DNA from: Natrinema mahii
GTDB lineage: Archaea > Halobacteriota > Halobacteria > Halobacteriales > Natrialbaceae
DNA length: 61,251 nt
Assembly: GCA_000690595.2 (NCBI GenBank)
Contig: JHUT02000005.1
Location: 1-61,251 of the forward strand
Direction: 5' to 3'
Shown: one piece after another, positions 34,331 to 43,832 of the stretch
How the letters are laid out: every line of letters starts with the position of its first letter
How positions within the stretch are numbered: the first letter of the stretch is position 1
Position numbers and translations under genes: made by a program
Notes under the pieces: model-generated
The model's input: the letters and a program-made list of their open reading frames with translations, nothing else
Told to the model about the DNA's origin: nothing
Databases searched by the model: none

Positions 34331-34411
34331 CGGCCGCTCGTGCGGGGCGATCCCCCGCCGCGGCTCGAACCGCTCTCTCGACCCGGCTCTTGTTATTTCT
34401 CGATCGCCGTC

Positions 34412-34798
34412 TCAGACCGGCACGTCGATCGCTTCGACGTCTTCGGCCTCGAGCAGCGTTTCGGCCACCCGGTCGGTCACGAGCGAACTGACGCTGCCGG
34501 CCAGCGCCATCGCCTCGCGGTCGGGCTCCGCGAGGTCGAGGACCTCCCGGAAGAACGTCGACAGAACGACGTAGCGCTCGTGGAGGTCGGCGGCCGTCTC
34601 GCGTCCCCGTTCGGTCAGCGTCGCTCCCTCGTACGGCTGGTAGCGCACGTACCCTCGCTTCTCGAGGCGCTGGAGCGTCTCGGTCGTGACCGACGGCGAC
34701 CGCTCGAGTTCGTCGGCGACGTAGCCCGGCGACACCGGCTCGCCCTCCTCTCGTGCGCCGAGATAGCACGCGAGCAGGTACTGGGATGCGTCCGTCAT
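34412..34798 (-). CDS. DtxR/SirR-type metal-dependent transcriptional regulator
   Basis: 128 aa. Winged helix: SQYLLACYLGAREEGEPVSPGYVADELERSPSVTTETLQRLEKRGYVRYQPYEGATLTERG. The dimerisation/metal-binding helix region is ERYVVLSTFFREVLDL and the end is AEDVEAIDVPV. It lacks the SH3-like third domain, as in short archaeal IdeR/SirR proteins. A perfect TTTAGGC-TT-GCCTAAA box lies upstream (34931), suggesting metal-dependent autoregulation. The start overlaps the stop of a 43-codon leader ORF. It is convergent with dpsA, a likely regulatory target. Confidence 0.88.
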   Translation of the reverse strand: MTDASQYLLACYLGAREEGEPVSPGYVADELERSPSVTTETLQRLEKRGYVRYQPYEGATLTERGRETAADLHERYVVLSTFFREVLDLAEPDREAMALAGSVSSLVTDRVAETLLEAEDVEAIDVPV

Positions 34799-34926
34799 CC
34801 GCGCTGCGGGGATCGGGTACGGCCGGGTCGCTGGCGGGCCTCACGAGCGACAGCGGAGCGGGTCTCCGGTGACGACGCGACGGACTGCCGCGTCGGCCCG
34901 CGATCCCCGTGCGGATCGTCGTCCAT
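34795..34926 (-). CDS. Possible translated leader ORF (43 aa) before the DtxR gene
   Basis: ATG 34926 opens 43 codons (MDDDPHGDRGPTRQSV...TRSPQRG), Arg/Pro-rich and not protein-family-like. The stop TGA overlaps the regulator's ATG (ATGA). A TTTATT box lies 23-28 bp before this ATG with the iron-box operator between them, exactly the geometry of a leaderless haloarchaeal transcript starting at this ATG. Hence the ORF may be translated and couple to the regulator. Codon bias gives little support for a functional peptide. Confidence 0.35.
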   Translation of the reverse strand: MDDDPHGDRGPTRQSVASSPETRSAVAREARQRPGRTRSPQRG

Positions 34927-34930
34927 ATGG

Positions 34931-34946
34931 TTTAGGCTTGCCTAAA
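34931..34946. promoter_or_regulatory. Iron-box-like operator of the DtxR-type gene
   Basis: TTTAGGC-TT-GCCTAAA, a perfect 7+7 inverted repeat with a 2-bp spacer. It lies between the TATA-like TTTATT (minus strand) and the predicted transcript start at 34926, so a bound repressor would block initiation. The TTAGGC/GCCTAA arms match the sites known for DtxR/SirR-family regulators. Confidence 0.75.
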
Positions 34947-35045
34947 ACAATAAAGTAGTTGCGGCTCGGAGGTTCGCCGGCGGCCGGTCGTCCCAGCGGG
35001 CGTCGGCGACTGGTGGAACCGGGCCGTCTCGCGGTTCGAACGCGG

Positions 35046-35648
35046 TCACGCCCCTCGAGGTTCGGTCGCGGACGGCGTCGTGTCCTCGAGCGGGCGACGA
35101 GCGGTCGCGGCGACGGCCACCATCGCGAGCCCGGTCACGAGGAGGTTCGCGCCGACGAGCAGGCCGATCGCCCACGCCGCGGTCGCCGGGAAGCCGGCCC
35201 AGAGGAGGCCCGCGAGGACGAGCGCCGCGACACCGCTGACGGCGATCGAGGTCCGGCCGCGGGAGGCGGGCAGCCGCGTCGCCGCCACGAGTTCCGCGAT
35301 GCCCTCGACGGCCAGGTACGCCACGAGCGCGACCGTCAGGGTGACGAGCGCGATGGCCGGCGCCGCGAGGACCGCCGCTCCGGCGACGATCGAAACGACC
35401 GCCAGCGCCGTCTGCCAGGCCGAGCCGCGCCAGCCTCGCACCGCGATCGCATGGCCCGCATGGACGATCCCGCCCGCGATCAGGAGCAGTCCCAGCGCGA
35501 GCGTGACCGAGAGTCCGGTCACTGCCGGCGCGGCCATCGCGAGCAGCCCGAGCAGTCCGACGATACCGCCCGCGACCGCGAGCCGTCGCCAGTCGTTCTC
35601 GAGGGCTCCGCCCTCGTCGTGTCCAGTTGGTGCTGTGATACTGTTCAT
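35046..35648 (-). CDS. HdeD (DUF308) family membrane protein
   Basis: 200 aa from ATG 35648 (an ATG at 35657 would add 3 residues). Six TM helices are arranged as three DUF308 pairs: LAVAGGIVGLLGLLAMAAPAV, LALGLLLIAGGIVHAGHAI, and the C-terminal WAIGLLVGANLLVTGLAMVAVA. In bacteria HdeD is linked to acid resistance; in haloarchaea its role is unknown. It is divergent from the small zinc-finger genes downstream. Confidence 0.85.
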   Translation of the reverse strand: MNSITAPTGHDEGGALENDWRRLAVAGGIVGLLGLLAMAAPAVTGLSVTLALGLLLIAGGIVHAGHAIAVRGWRGSAWQTALAVVSIVAGAAVLAAPAIALVTLTVALVAYLAVEGIAELVAATRLPASRGRTSIAVSGVAALVLAGLLWAGFPATAAWAIGLLVGANLLVTGLAMVAVAATARRPLEDTTPSATEPRGA

Positions 35649-35814
35649 CTGGTTCACCGCCTTTCTCTACGCCGCGGACGGCAATAAAACGAGTACGCGA
35701 TTTGACAGTCTATCCCGGCTTCGGACCGGTCCGAACGGCGTCCTGACGCCGCTCGAGCCAGTGTCGGAAGCGGTCGGCGAAACGCACATTGTCGTTCGGC
35801 TGCCACCTCGAGGC

Positions 35815-35916
35815 GTGACCGACGACCGCGACGATCGCGAGTGTGACCTCTGTGGGGAATCGGTTCCGGCGGCCGTCTATCGCGAACACCTGCTCAAGGC
35901 GTGTCCGGGCCGGTAG
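35815..35916 (+). CDS. Mini zinc-finger protein (33 aa)
   Basis: From GTG 35815: DDRDDRECDLCGESVPAAVYREHLLKACPGR. The C-x2-C...H-x4-C spacing would hold one zinc ion. The same frame stays open far upstream, but that part is Ala/Arg-rich shadow of the HdeD gene. Short but convincing because the motif is compact and complete. Confidence 0.55.
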   Translation: MTDDRDDRECDLCGESVPAAVYREHLLKACPGR

Positions 35917-35997
35917 CGGCGTCGCCGGCCGTCGTTTTCTCGCGGTGAGAGCAAGGGAAACGCCTATGCGGTTCGTCGGAATCAGGGCGAGACAGTG

Positions 35998-36135
35998 ATG
36001 GGGGCGTTCGACGCGAGCATCTGGGAGTGTCCGACGTGTGGTCGATCCGTCAACCGGTTCGTGAACGGCCGCCGGTGGCCGTCCTGTCGGGCGGACGTCC
36101 CGGAGGATCGCGACTGCGAGTCCGACGCGGCGTGA
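35998..36135 (+). CDS. Small zinc-ribbon-like protein (45 aa)
   Basis: MGAFDASIWECPTCGRSVNRFVNGRRWPSCRADVPEDRDC: a CxxC knuckle with further Cys residues at the expected ribbon distance. The stop TGA ends at the base before the arcS stop codon (convergent, zero spacing). Function unknown. Confidence 0.6.
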   Translation: MGAFDASIWECPTCGRSVNRFVNGRRWPSCRADVPEDRDCESDAA

Positions 36136-37887
36136 TTACGTCTCCTCGACGTGGCGGACTTCGCAGGCGACCCCGCGCGTACTCTCGGCCATTTCCTGGC
36201 CGAACATCTCGGCACGGCCGACGGCGAAGGCCCGCGGTCCCTCGACGATCACCTCGTCGCCGACGCGGATGTCGTCGTCGGCGTCGACGACCCCCGGCGC
36301 GAGAACGCTGCCGTGGGGAACGAAGCCGTCGATCTCGACGCGTTTGGTCGGCGCTGCGCTCTCGAGCCACCGCTTCGCTCCCTCGAGCGTAAAGGAGAGG
36401 GTGCCGTACTGGGGGACCATCGTCGCGAGCTGAGTATCCTCGCGATCCCGGACCTGAATCTTGGGGTAGCGGCTCGTCGTCTGGATGTCCGCGAAGAGGT
36501 CGTCACCGGCCCCGTCGCCGAGCAGGTAGTCGGCGAGCGCGCGGACGGTGTTGTGTTCGCGCTCGCGCTTGGAGTACTTCAACTCGCCCGACAGCGCCTC
36601 GGCGAGGTTCGCGAGCGACTCGTCGTCGGTCGGGTGGTCGGCGACGGTGTAGGTGATCTCGAGGTCCAGTCGCTTCTCGACGCGTTCGACGATGTCGCGG
36701 TAGCCCTCGTCGGGGACGTGGGCGACGATCTTCGGGTACTCGTTGCGCTCGAGGTATCGCTGTAGCACTTCGGCGACGAACTCCTTCTCGTCTTCCGTCC
36801 AGCGGCCGGTCACGACGGTGTCGTAGTGCTGGGCCGGGTAGGTCGTCTCGAGTTCCTGGGGCACGACGCCGATCGGCGAGGTCATCGAGACCAGGTGGCC
36901 GCGCCACTGGACGGCGTCGTGGAACTGGCGGTGACTCTGTGACTCGCTGTAGGGCTTGGCGGCCGAACAGGGCACCAGCACCAGCGGGTTGTCGAAGCGG
37001 TTGCGATAGCGCGTGGTCACCCGGTCGGCAAAGCGCTGGATCTCGACGCGTCGGAGGGTGTCGCCCGTCGCGGCGTCGATCCGCGCGTCCCGGAGGATCG
37101 GCGTCCGCTCCTCGAGATAGCCCCACTGGTCGTCGAGTTCGCGCACGGCCGCGGTGAGCCACTGGTCGTGGCGGGCCTGCCCCTCGAGGTAGTCCCGCAG
37201 CCGCCCGTCGCGGATCCGCCGGCGGACGATCGCCAGTTCGGATTCGAGCGCGTTCCGGTTGTGGTCGGCACAGTCCTCGCGAGTGAACTCCTCGCGCGGC
37301 CCCTGACAGGCGGGACACGAACAGGGGAGTTCCTCGAGGTCCTCGAGGAAATAGGCCTCGTCGGTCGTCAGGTAGCGGCCTTCGGTGCCTTTCACGACCG
37401 CCGCGGTCGCGTCGAACAGGTCGACGCCGGCGTAGGCAAGCAGGGCGACGTTTCGGGGCGTCGCGACCCCGGAGAACAACAGGGCAGTGTCGGCCGGGAT
37501 CGCCTCGCGGACGTCGACGACCGCCTCGACCAGGGCCGCCCCGTGGCCCGTCACCGACTGGACGTCCGAAAGGGCGTAGGCGTCCGTTCCCTGCGGGTCG
37601 ACTGCCTCGCTCGAGACGACCGCGACGCTGGGGTAGTCGACGTCGGGGGCGTCGACCGCGAACGACTCCTGGACTTCCTCGGGGGTGCCGCCGGGGAACG
37701 CTCGGTGGGGCAACACGGTGAGTTTCGACTCGTCGCCGTCGGGGAGTTCGCGGTCCGCGCTCCAGAGCGAGCCCGCGTCCTCGAGGACGTCGTCGACGAG
37801 CGCGGGCGTCGTTCGGGGCGAGGAAAGGCGGAGTTCGCCCACGCGCGCGGCCCCGTCGCGCTCGTGCACTTCGAAGTACTCGGTCAT
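36136..37887 (-). CDS. arcS: Archaeosine synthase ArcS
   Basis: A 583-aa protein. The N-terminal TGT-like domain carries a zinc site (PCSCPACQGPREEF...H). The central archaeosine-synthase core has the signature PCSAAKPYSESQSH (P-C-x3-K-P-Y-x2-S-x2-S-H type). The C-terminal PUA RNA-binding domain runs from about residue 505 (KRVEIDGFVPHGSVLAPGVVDAD...GRAEMFGQEM). ArcS works on preQ0 already placed at tRNA position 15, adding lysine, which RaSEA then cleaves to archaeosine. tgtA and the RaSEA gene lie 3-7 kb downstream in the window. Confidence 0.95.
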   Translation of the reverse strand: MTEYFEVHERDGAARVGELRLSSPRTTPALVDDVLEDAGSLWSADRELPDGDESKLTVLPHRAFPGGTPEEVQESFAVDAPDVDYPSVAVVSSEAVDPQGTDAYALSDVQSVTGHGAALVEAVVDVREAIPADTALLFSGVATPRNVALLAYAGVDLFDATAAVVKGTEGRYLTTDEAYFLEDLEELPCSCPACQGPREEFTREDCADHNRNALESELAIVRRRIRDGRLRDYLEGQARHDQWLTAAVRELDDQWGYLEERTPILRDARIDAATGDTLRRVEIQRFADRVTTRYRNRFDNPLVLVPCSAAKPYSESQSHRQFHDAVQWRGHLVSMTSPIGVVPQELETTYPAQHYDTVVTGRWTEDEKEFVAEVLQRYLERNEYPKIVAHVPDEGYRDIVERVEKRLDLEITYTVADHPTDDESLANLAEALSGELKYSKREREHNTVRALADYLLGDGAGDDLFADIQTTSRYPKIQVRDREDTQLATMVPQYGTLSFTLEGAKRWLESAAPTKRVEIDGFVPHGSVLAPGVVDADDDIRVGDEVIVEGPRAFAVGRAEMFGQEMAESTRGVACEVRHVEET

Positions 37888-38037
37888 ACCCGATATGACC
37901 GCGGCGAGCGAAAGAGGTTGTCGATAGCGAGCGGTCGGTTCGACCCGGCGTCGACCCCGGTGGAGCCGTTCCCGTCGGCTATCGATAGAAGCGTGTGAAA
38001 ATCAATCTTTATGACCTCTCGATTGAATGTCACTCGT

Positions 38038-40023
38038 ATGGACTCGAAATCAGACATCCGCGCTACAGACGGGTTCAGGGCGTTCCTGATCCTGTCCGTA
38101 GTCGCCGCAGTCGCGCTCGCGACTATCGGCCTGCCGGTCATCTACGGCGGGTCGACGACGACTGCCGCGGCAGCGGAACCGACCGTCGAATCGTATCAGA
38201 CCGCCTCCCAGGCCGGCTCCGAACTCGGCGCGGCCGACGACGTCTACCTCGGCGAGAACGGCAGTGCAGTCCTCGAGTACGAGGACGAGATGAACGACCT
38301 CGAGCAACTCGAGGTCGGCATGGACGTCAGCGAAGGGCTCGCATACATGCTGGCCGAGGGCGGCTACGAGGAGACCGACGAGTTCGAGAGCGGTTCCTTC
38401 TCGGCGGTCCTCGATCAGGACGGCTTCTCCGGGAACGGATCGATGGTGATGCAACAGCCCGACGACCTCGAGCGACTCGACCTCGACGTCTCCGGTGAGG
38501 TCAGCGACGAGGCCAACGAGTTCGACGCGACCGCGACCGGCGCGTTCACCAGCGAGGACTCGACCCCGGCGACGGTCGAGTCCGACGGACAGGTCACGAT
38601 GTCCGGAGACCGCTTCGAGACGAGCGGCTCCGCGACCGTCTCGTCCGAGAGTCAGATGGGGACGACCAGCGACGGTCAGGCCCTCGACGTCTCCCTGCAG
38701 GAGCGATCCGACGGCTACGTCCTCGACGTGACCGACGAGCGGACCGTCTCCAGCTACGCCGCGTCCGACTGGGAGACGCGAGAGCAGGCCAAACAGACGC
38801 TCTCCGAACAGTACGCCAGCTTCGCCATGCAACTCGGCGGGAACGCGGATGTCACGATCGAGAGCTACGACTTCGACGAGACGACCAACCGCCTCGAACT
38901 CGAGTTCACGATCGAGTACACCGGCATCGACAGCGGGATCGAACAGGCGCTCCCGCTCATGCTGATGAACGACGACACCGCCGGACTTGATCAGGCGGAG
39001 GCCGAAGCGATCGCGACCGGCGTCACCGACCTCGAGATCGATACCATCGAGATGTCCTACGAGCAAAACGGCGGCTCGATGGACGCCCAGTGGAACGTTC
39101 AGATCTCGAACTACGACGAACTCACGCTGGCGATGCTCGACGCGGCCGAATCGGTCGCCTCGGAGGAAGAACTCGAGCAGATGAACATCGAGCAGACCAG
39201 AGCGGCCATCGAAGCACAGCAGGCCGCGGACCTCGAGACGAACATGGAGTGGGACGCGTCGCTCGAGCAGACCGCCGGTCAAGAGCTGACGTTCGACGCC
39301 GAGGCCTCGGCCGACACCGAGAACTGGGAAGCCTACCTCGACGAACTCGACTCCCGGGACGTCCAGCGTCCGAACGATGTCCGCTTCGATCTGTCGGCCG
39401 AAACCGCCGATGGACAGCTCTCGCTCGACGGCACGTTCGAGGTCGGCGGTGAGGATCTGGCCGGCCAGGCCCTCGATACGATGGCTCAGTCGGCCCAGAC
39501 GAGCCCGGCCGGAACGGCACCCGAGACCACCCGATACGTCGAGGCGCTGTCCGACGCCAACCTGCAGGTCGCCCGCGTCGACGCCGACATGAGCGACGGC
39601 ACGGTGCGACTCGAGGGCGGTGCGAAGTTCGAGAACATGAGCGAACTGACCGACACCGTCACGGGGACCATGGCCGTCAGCGGTGTCTCCACCGCGACGT
39701 CCGGTGATACCGCGTCGATGTACGTCCACGTCGAGGACATGGGCGACGTCGACACCGCGTCGGCCACGAAGGCCGACATCGAACAGCTCGCGGTCGTCGG
39801 CGACGAGACGACCGTCCACGAGGCCGGCGAGTGGGACGAGGAGTTCTCCGAGGTCCCCACCGACACGATGAGCGAGTATCTCAGCACCGAAACCACCGAG
39901 ACGGGTAACGAAACCGACGACGGCGACGACGACGACGACAGCATCCCCGGCTTCGGTCCGGGAATCGCCCTAGCTTCGGTCGCGGGGCTGCTGACGGCAC
40001 TGCTGCTCCGCCAGCGGAACTGA
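38038..40023 (+). CDS. Large secreted PGF-CTERM-anchored surface protein
   Basis: 661 aa. An N-terminal signal/TM (FLILSVVAAVALATIGLPV) is followed by a long, very acidic beta-rich ectodomain of repeated Thr/Ser/Glu strands. The tail has an acidic linker, then PGFGPGIALASVAGLLTALLLRQRN, the PGF-CTERM motif processed and lipid-linked by archaeosortase A. CTTTAT about 26-30 bp upstream of ATG 38038 fits a leaderless start there; ATG 38011 would put that box inside the coding region. No enzyme motif was found. Function unknown. Confidence 0.85.
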   Translation: MDSKSDIRATDGFRAFLILSVVAAVALATIGLPVIYGGSTTTAAAAEPTVESYQTASQAGSELGAADDVYLGENGSAVLEYEDEMNDLEQLEVGMDVSEGLAYMLAEGGYEETDEFESGSFSAVLDQDGFSGNGSMVMQQPDDLERLDLDVSGEVSDEANEFDATATGAFTSEDSTPATVESDGQVTMSGDRFETSGSATVSSESQMGTTSDGQALDVSLQERSDGYVLDVTDERTVSSYAASDWETREQAKQTLSEQYASFAMQLGGNADVTIESYDFDETTNRLELEFTIEYTGIDSGIEQALPLMLMNDDTAGLDQAEAEAIATGVTDLEIDTIEMSYEQNGGSMDAQWNVQISNYDELTLAMLDAAESVASEEELEQMNIEQTRAAIEAQQAADLETNMEWDASLEQTAGQELTFDAEASADTENWEAYLDELDSRDVQRPNDVRFDLSAETADGQLSLDGTFEVGGEDLAGQALDTMAQSAQTSPAGTAPETTRYVEALSDANLQVARVDADMSDGTVRLEGGAKFENMSELTDTVTGTMAVSGVSTATSGDTASMYVHVEDMGDVDTASATKADIEQLAVVGDETTVHEAGEWDEEFSEVPTDTMSEYLSTETTETGNETDDGDDDDDSIPGFGPGIALASVAGLLTALLLRQRN

Positions 40024-40059
40024 GACGATCGCTTTTTTTGACCGGTAGCGACGAGACGC

Positions 40060-40422
40060 TCAGGCGCGCTCGAGATACGTCGCCGTCGCGGAGGTGTGGC
40101 CGCGGTTGAACGAGAGGATCTTGATTCGAATCGCGTCGGTCGGCTCGCAGTCGTCGGGGACGTCCTCGACGAAGACGACGAACCCTTCGACCTTGCCGAC
40201 AGCCCGTCGCTCGCCGGAGTGGTGATCGGTGAACTCCCGGATAGCGACGGTTTCGACGTCGCCGATGTCGACCGGCGGGTCGCGATCCTGTGCTTCCTCG
40301 TGGCGTTTTCGCGAGCGTTGGGCAGCCGCCGACCGTCCGCGGCCGCGGACCCGTCTGAACAGCCACGTCCCGATCACGAACGCAACGAGCAGCCCGCCGC
40401 CGAGGACGGCTGGTCCGATCAT
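40060..40422 (-). CDS. TRAM-domain protein with N-terminal membrane anchor
   Basis: 120 aa. An N-terminal TM (VLGGGLLVAFVIGTWLF) and a basic linker (RRVRGRGRSAAAQRSRKRH) are followed by a TRAM beta-barrel: VETVAIREFTDHHSGERRAVGKVEGFVVFVED, IRIKILSFNRGHTSATATYLE. TRAM domains bind RNA (tRNA-modifying enzymes, RNA chaperone-like TRAM0076). Membrane tethering of an RNA-binding barrel is typical of this haloarchaeal group. Confidence 0.9.
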   Translation of the reverse strand: MIGPAVLGGGLLVAFVIGTWLFRRVRGRGRSAAAQRSRKRHEEAQDRDPPVDIGDVETVAIREFTDHHSGERRAVGKVEGFVVFVEDVPDDCEPTDAIRIKILSFNRGHTSATATYLERA

Positions 40423-40698
40423 ACCGGGAACGGGCAGCGCCGGGGGCTTCGGTGTTCCGATCCCGATAGCCTGTCGTCGGGACGGTCGGAACCGATTTTC
40501 GGCGGCGATACGAGCCGCACTACGGTGCTCGAGTTCGACGCGGTCGCGGAGAGAACGTCACCCGCTCGAGCGAGGCCAGGCGTTCCGAAACAGGTGAAAA
40601 CCGGCCGAGACGCAGTGTATCGAGGACCGCTATTTCCGACCCGGCTGGCCGATCCGATTGCCGTCACCCTTTTAGGCACAACACTGCTCGAGTACGTC

Positions 40699-41007
40699 GT
40701 GAAGTCCCCCTCCAACGGCACCGGCAGCGACGCGGTCTACGAGACGGTCAGCATCGCAGTCGTTCACGCGATCGCGACCCACCGGAACGTCGATCCGGTG
40801 ACCCTCCCGCCCCTCTACGAGTGGATCGATCCGGACGCGATCGACGACCTCTTCGAGCCGACACGGACCGGCGGCCCCCGGCGCGGTTGCCTCGCGTTCG
40901 ACTACGACGGCCAGACGGTCACGGTCGACTGTACCGACGGCATCGCGATCGCGATCGACGGCTCGCCGGCCGCCACCTCGATCTCGGTCCGCCAATCGAA
41001 CGCGTAA
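40699..41007 (+). CDS. HalOD1 output-domain protein
   Basis: 102 aa from GTG 40699. A CTTTTA box lies 24-29 bp upstream, supporting a leaderless start. The sequence SDAVYETVSIAVVHAIATHRNVDPVTLPPLYEWIDPDAIDDLF...LAFDYDGQTVTVDCTDGIAIAID is the HalOD1 fold found alone or after receiver domains in haloarchaea. It is thought to be a signalling output module; its target is unknown. Confidence 0.85.
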   Translation: MKSPSNGTGSDAVYETVSIAVVHAIATHRNVDPVTLPPLYEWIDPDAIDDLFEPTRTGGPRRGCLAFDYDGQTVTVDCTDGIAIAIDGSPAATSISVRQSNA

Positions 41008-41081
41008 CTCCGTCCCCGCCGGATCTCGACAATCTCGGCCGATCCTTCATCTTCACTTTCGTCGCGCGAGGAGCCCCCGGC

Positions 41082-42560
41082 TCACGTCTCGTCGGCGAGA
41101 TCGACGAGCGCGACCCCGTCGGGGAGCCGCGCGAGGACGTCGGCGGGCCAGCCCCGATGCGCGAGGGTCACGTCCGTCTCCGGGCTCGTTTCGACGAGCC
41201 GGGCGACGCCGTCGGCGGCGGCCTCGAGGGCGGCCCGATCGGTCCGCTTGGGGGTTTCGGCGGTGAGCGGATACGTCTTCGAGAGCGCTCGCGGGAAGGG
41301 GCCAAACGGCGGCTGGACCCGCCAGACGTCGTCGTACCCCGCGTCTGGCGCGGAGCGATCCACGGTGAGCAACAGCGAGTCGGGAACCGAGAGCCGCTCG
41401 AGGCGTCGGTGATGCCGGACGACTTCCGGGCGGCGCGCGCTCTCGTGGGAGGTGTAGAAAAAGGAGCCCTTCGAGACGGGGTCGGAGCGCTCGAGTTGGG
41501 CGGCGTGATCGAGCAGTGTGCGGTAGCCGTCGAGCATCGCCGGATGTGAGCGGGCGCGTTGCTCGACGAGCTCGAGCAGGTTCCCGGCGCGGATCGCCTG
41601 CTTGATCCGGCGGATCTCCGCGAAGGTGACGTGGAGGTTGTGAGCGGCCAGTTCCGACTCGCGCTCGGCGTCCGGTAGCGCGCGCAGTTCGGCCGGCGAG
41701 TGGTCGGTACAGACGGCACACGAACAGGGGAGGTAGTCCAGATCCGCGAGGTGTCTGGTGCCCCGGACCGTCAGGTAGCGGTCGTCGCGGGCATACAGCG
41801 CGTAGGCCGCCGAGTCGAACAGGTCACAGCCCGCGGCGACGGCCAGCGCGAACATCATGGGGTGGCCGGCCCCGAACAGGTGGACCGGCGCGTCGGCTTC
41901 CAGTCCCCGCTTGGCGGCGGCGACGGCGTCGATCATGTCGTCGTACCGATAGTCGTTCATCAGCGGTACGACCGCGCCAACCGGGAAGACGTCGAGGTCG
42001 GTGCCCGCGGCGTGGCGGCCGGCCCGTTCGCGCAGGTCTGGGTGGGTCGAGCCCTGGACCGGCGCGCTGATCAGCATCTCGCCCGTCTCGGCGTCTTCGG
42101 CGATCTCGAGGCGTTCCTGCGTTGTCTCGAGGTCGCTTTCGGCCCGGTCGTGGGAGACGTCCGGCGGGGTCGGGATGTCGACCGGTGTGGCGATGTCGGA
42201 GCCGATCTCGCGCTGGAAGGCGAGGATCTCCTCGGTGGTGACGTCGATCTCGCCGTATTCCGACAGCTGGAACGAGCCGGAGTCGGTCATGATCGCGCCG
42301 GGGAAGTCAAGCAGGTCGTGGAGTCCCTGCTCGAGGGCCCGCTCGCGGAGATCGTCGTCGCCGTGGATGATGTAGGAGTTCGTGATGAGGATCTCGGCGC
42401 CGAACTCGTCGGCGAGCCGACGGGGGCTGATCGTGTCTAAGTTCGGGTTGATGACCGGTAGCAGGGCCGGGGTCTCGACGGTCGTCCCGGCGCGGGGAAC
42501 CGTCAGCTCCCCGATGCGGCCGCCGGCGTCGGTGTCCCGGATTTCGAAGGACTCGCGCAT
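41082..42560 (-). CDS. tgtA: tRNA-guanine(15) transglycosylase TgtA
   Basis: 492 aa. The TIM-barrel has the active-site Asp in [17 protein letters not shown] and the second catalytic Asp region in [15 protein letters not shown]. The zinc site is LPCSCAVC with later Cys/His. It exchanges guanine-15 of tRNA for preQ0, the first step of archaeosine. The protein ends soon after the barrel/C1 domain; no PUA domain is visible, consistent with split haloarchaeal TgtA/ArcS arrangements. It is divergent from the RaSEA gene (gap 120 bp). Confidence 0.95.
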   Translation of the reverse strand: MRESFEIRDTDAGGRIGELTVPRAGTTVETPALLPVINPNLDTISPRRLADEFGAEILITNSYIIHGDDDLRERALEQGLHDLLDFPGAIMTDSGSFQLSEYGEIDVTTEEILAFQREIGSDIATPVDIPTPPDVSHDRAESDLETTQERLEIAEDAETGEMLISAPVQGSTHPDLRERAGRHAAGTDLDVFPVGAVVPLMNDYRYDDMIDAVAAAKRGLEADAPVHLFGAGHPMMFALAVAAGCDLFDSAAYALYARDDRYLTVRGTRHLADLDYLPCSCAVCTDHSPAELRALPDAERESELAAHNLHVTFAEIRRIKQAIRAGNLLELVEQRARSHPAMLDGYRTLLDHAAQLERSDPVSKGSFFYTSHESARRPEVVRHHRRLERLSVPDSLLLTVDRSAPDAGYDDVWRVQPPFGPFPRALSKTYPLTAETPKRTDRAALEAAADGVARLVETSPETDVTLAHRGWPADVLARLPDGVALVDLADET

Positions 42561-42680
42561 TGGCTTCGGGTTGGCCCGTCGGACGTAAGTCGTGACGGTT
42601 TTCGATCGGTCGAGCGGGCGGCTCCGGTCGGACAGCCACAGACGAAGGCGCTTTACGCTCCGGGCCGCTTGCGTCTCCTA

Positions 42681-43781
42681 ATGAGCAAACCGAGCCCCGA
42701 GGTCTACGAGCAGGGCAAGGGCATGGACGCCCACAATCAGGCGATGCGGGAGATCCGCTCGCGCAAGGAGGCCAGCTACGACCCCCACGAGCCGACCCGC
42801 GTCTGGCTCGACGAGGACAACACCCCCGACGGCGTCAAGACGAGTCTGACGATCATTCTCAACACCGGCGGCTGCCGGTGGGCCCGCGCCGGCGGCTGTA
42901 CGATGTGTGGCTACGTCGCCGAGAGCGTCGACGGCGGCTCGGTCCCCCACGACGCCCTGATGGACCAGATCGACGTCTGTCTGGCCCACGAGGCCGAGAA
43001 CGCGGACGCTCCCGCCGATCTCATCAAGATCTACACCTCCGGCTCGTTCCTCGACGAGCGCGAGGTCGGCGCGGAGAGCCGCCGGGCGATCGCCGACACC
43101 TTCGCGGACCGGGACCGGATGGTCGTCGAGTCGCTGCCCGACTTCGTCGACCGCGAGAAGATCGGCGACTTCACTCAACACGGGCTCGATACGGACGTCG
43201 CGATCGGCCTCGAGACGGCGACCGACCGGGTCCGTCACGACTGCGTGAACAAGTACTTCGACTTCGCGGACTTCGAGGGCGCCTGCGCCGAGGCCGCCGC
43301 GGCGGACGCGGCGGCTGGCGGCGATGTCGAGGCCGGAATCAAGGCCTACCTCCTGATGAAGCCGCCCTTCCTCACCGAGTCCGAGGCGGTCGAGGACATG
43401 ATCTCCTCCGTCGAGCGCTGTGCCGCCGTCGACGGCTGTCACACCGTCTCGATGAACCCCTGTAACGTCCAGCGCTACACGATGGTCGACGACCTCTACT
43501 TCGAGGACGGCTACCGGCCGCCGTGGCTCTGGTCGGTGGCGCAGGTCTTAGCGGAAACGGCCGACGCCGACGCGATCGTCGTCTCGGACCCGGTCGGCCA
43601 CGGCTCCGACCGCGGCCCGCACAACTGCGGGGAGTGTGACGACCGCGTCCAGAAGGCGATCAAGGACTTCGACCTGCGACAGGACCCGTCGGTCTTCGAG
43701 CAGGTCTCCTGTGCGTGCGAACTGACCTGGGAGACGGTCCTCGAGCGCGAACGGAGCTTCAACCAGCCGCTGACGCGATAA
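42681..43781 (+). CDS. raSEA: Radical SAM enzyme RaSEA for archaeosine formation
   Basis: 366 aa. Elp3-like radical SAM core: TSLTIILNTGGCRWARAGGCTMCGY holds the three cluster cysteines. Then come IKIYTSGSFLDEREV and VESLPDFVDREKI, with a C-terminal Cys-rich part (HNCGECDDRVQKAI and VSCACELTW). This matches the archaeal family that completes archaeosine by cleaving the lysine adduct made by ArcS. ATG 42681 (MSKPSPEVYEQGKGMD) was selected. Its divergent neighbour is tgtA, giving a positional as well as functional link. Confidence 0.92.
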   Translation: MSKPSPEVYEQGKGMDAHNQAMREIRSRKEASYDPHEPTRVWLDEDNTPDGVKTSLTIILNTGGCRWARAGGCTMCGYVAESVDGGSVPHDALMDQIDVCLAHEAENADAPADLIKIYTSGSFLDEREVGAESRRAIADTFADRDRMVVESLPDFVDREKIGDFTQHGLDTDVAIGLETATDRVRHDCVNKYFDFADFEGACAEAAAADAAAGGDVEAGIKAYLLMKPPFLTESEAVEDMISSVERCAAVDGCHTVSMNPCNVQRYTMVDDLYFEDGYRPPWLWSVAQVLAETADADAIVVSDPVGHGSDRGPHNCGECDDRVQKAIKDFDLRQDPSVFEQVSCACELTWETVLERERSFNQPLTR

Positions 43782-43832
43782 CGGCGCAGTCGCAGGACGA
43801 ACCGTTTTGGCGCTGGCGCGGGTCGGGCGGAT

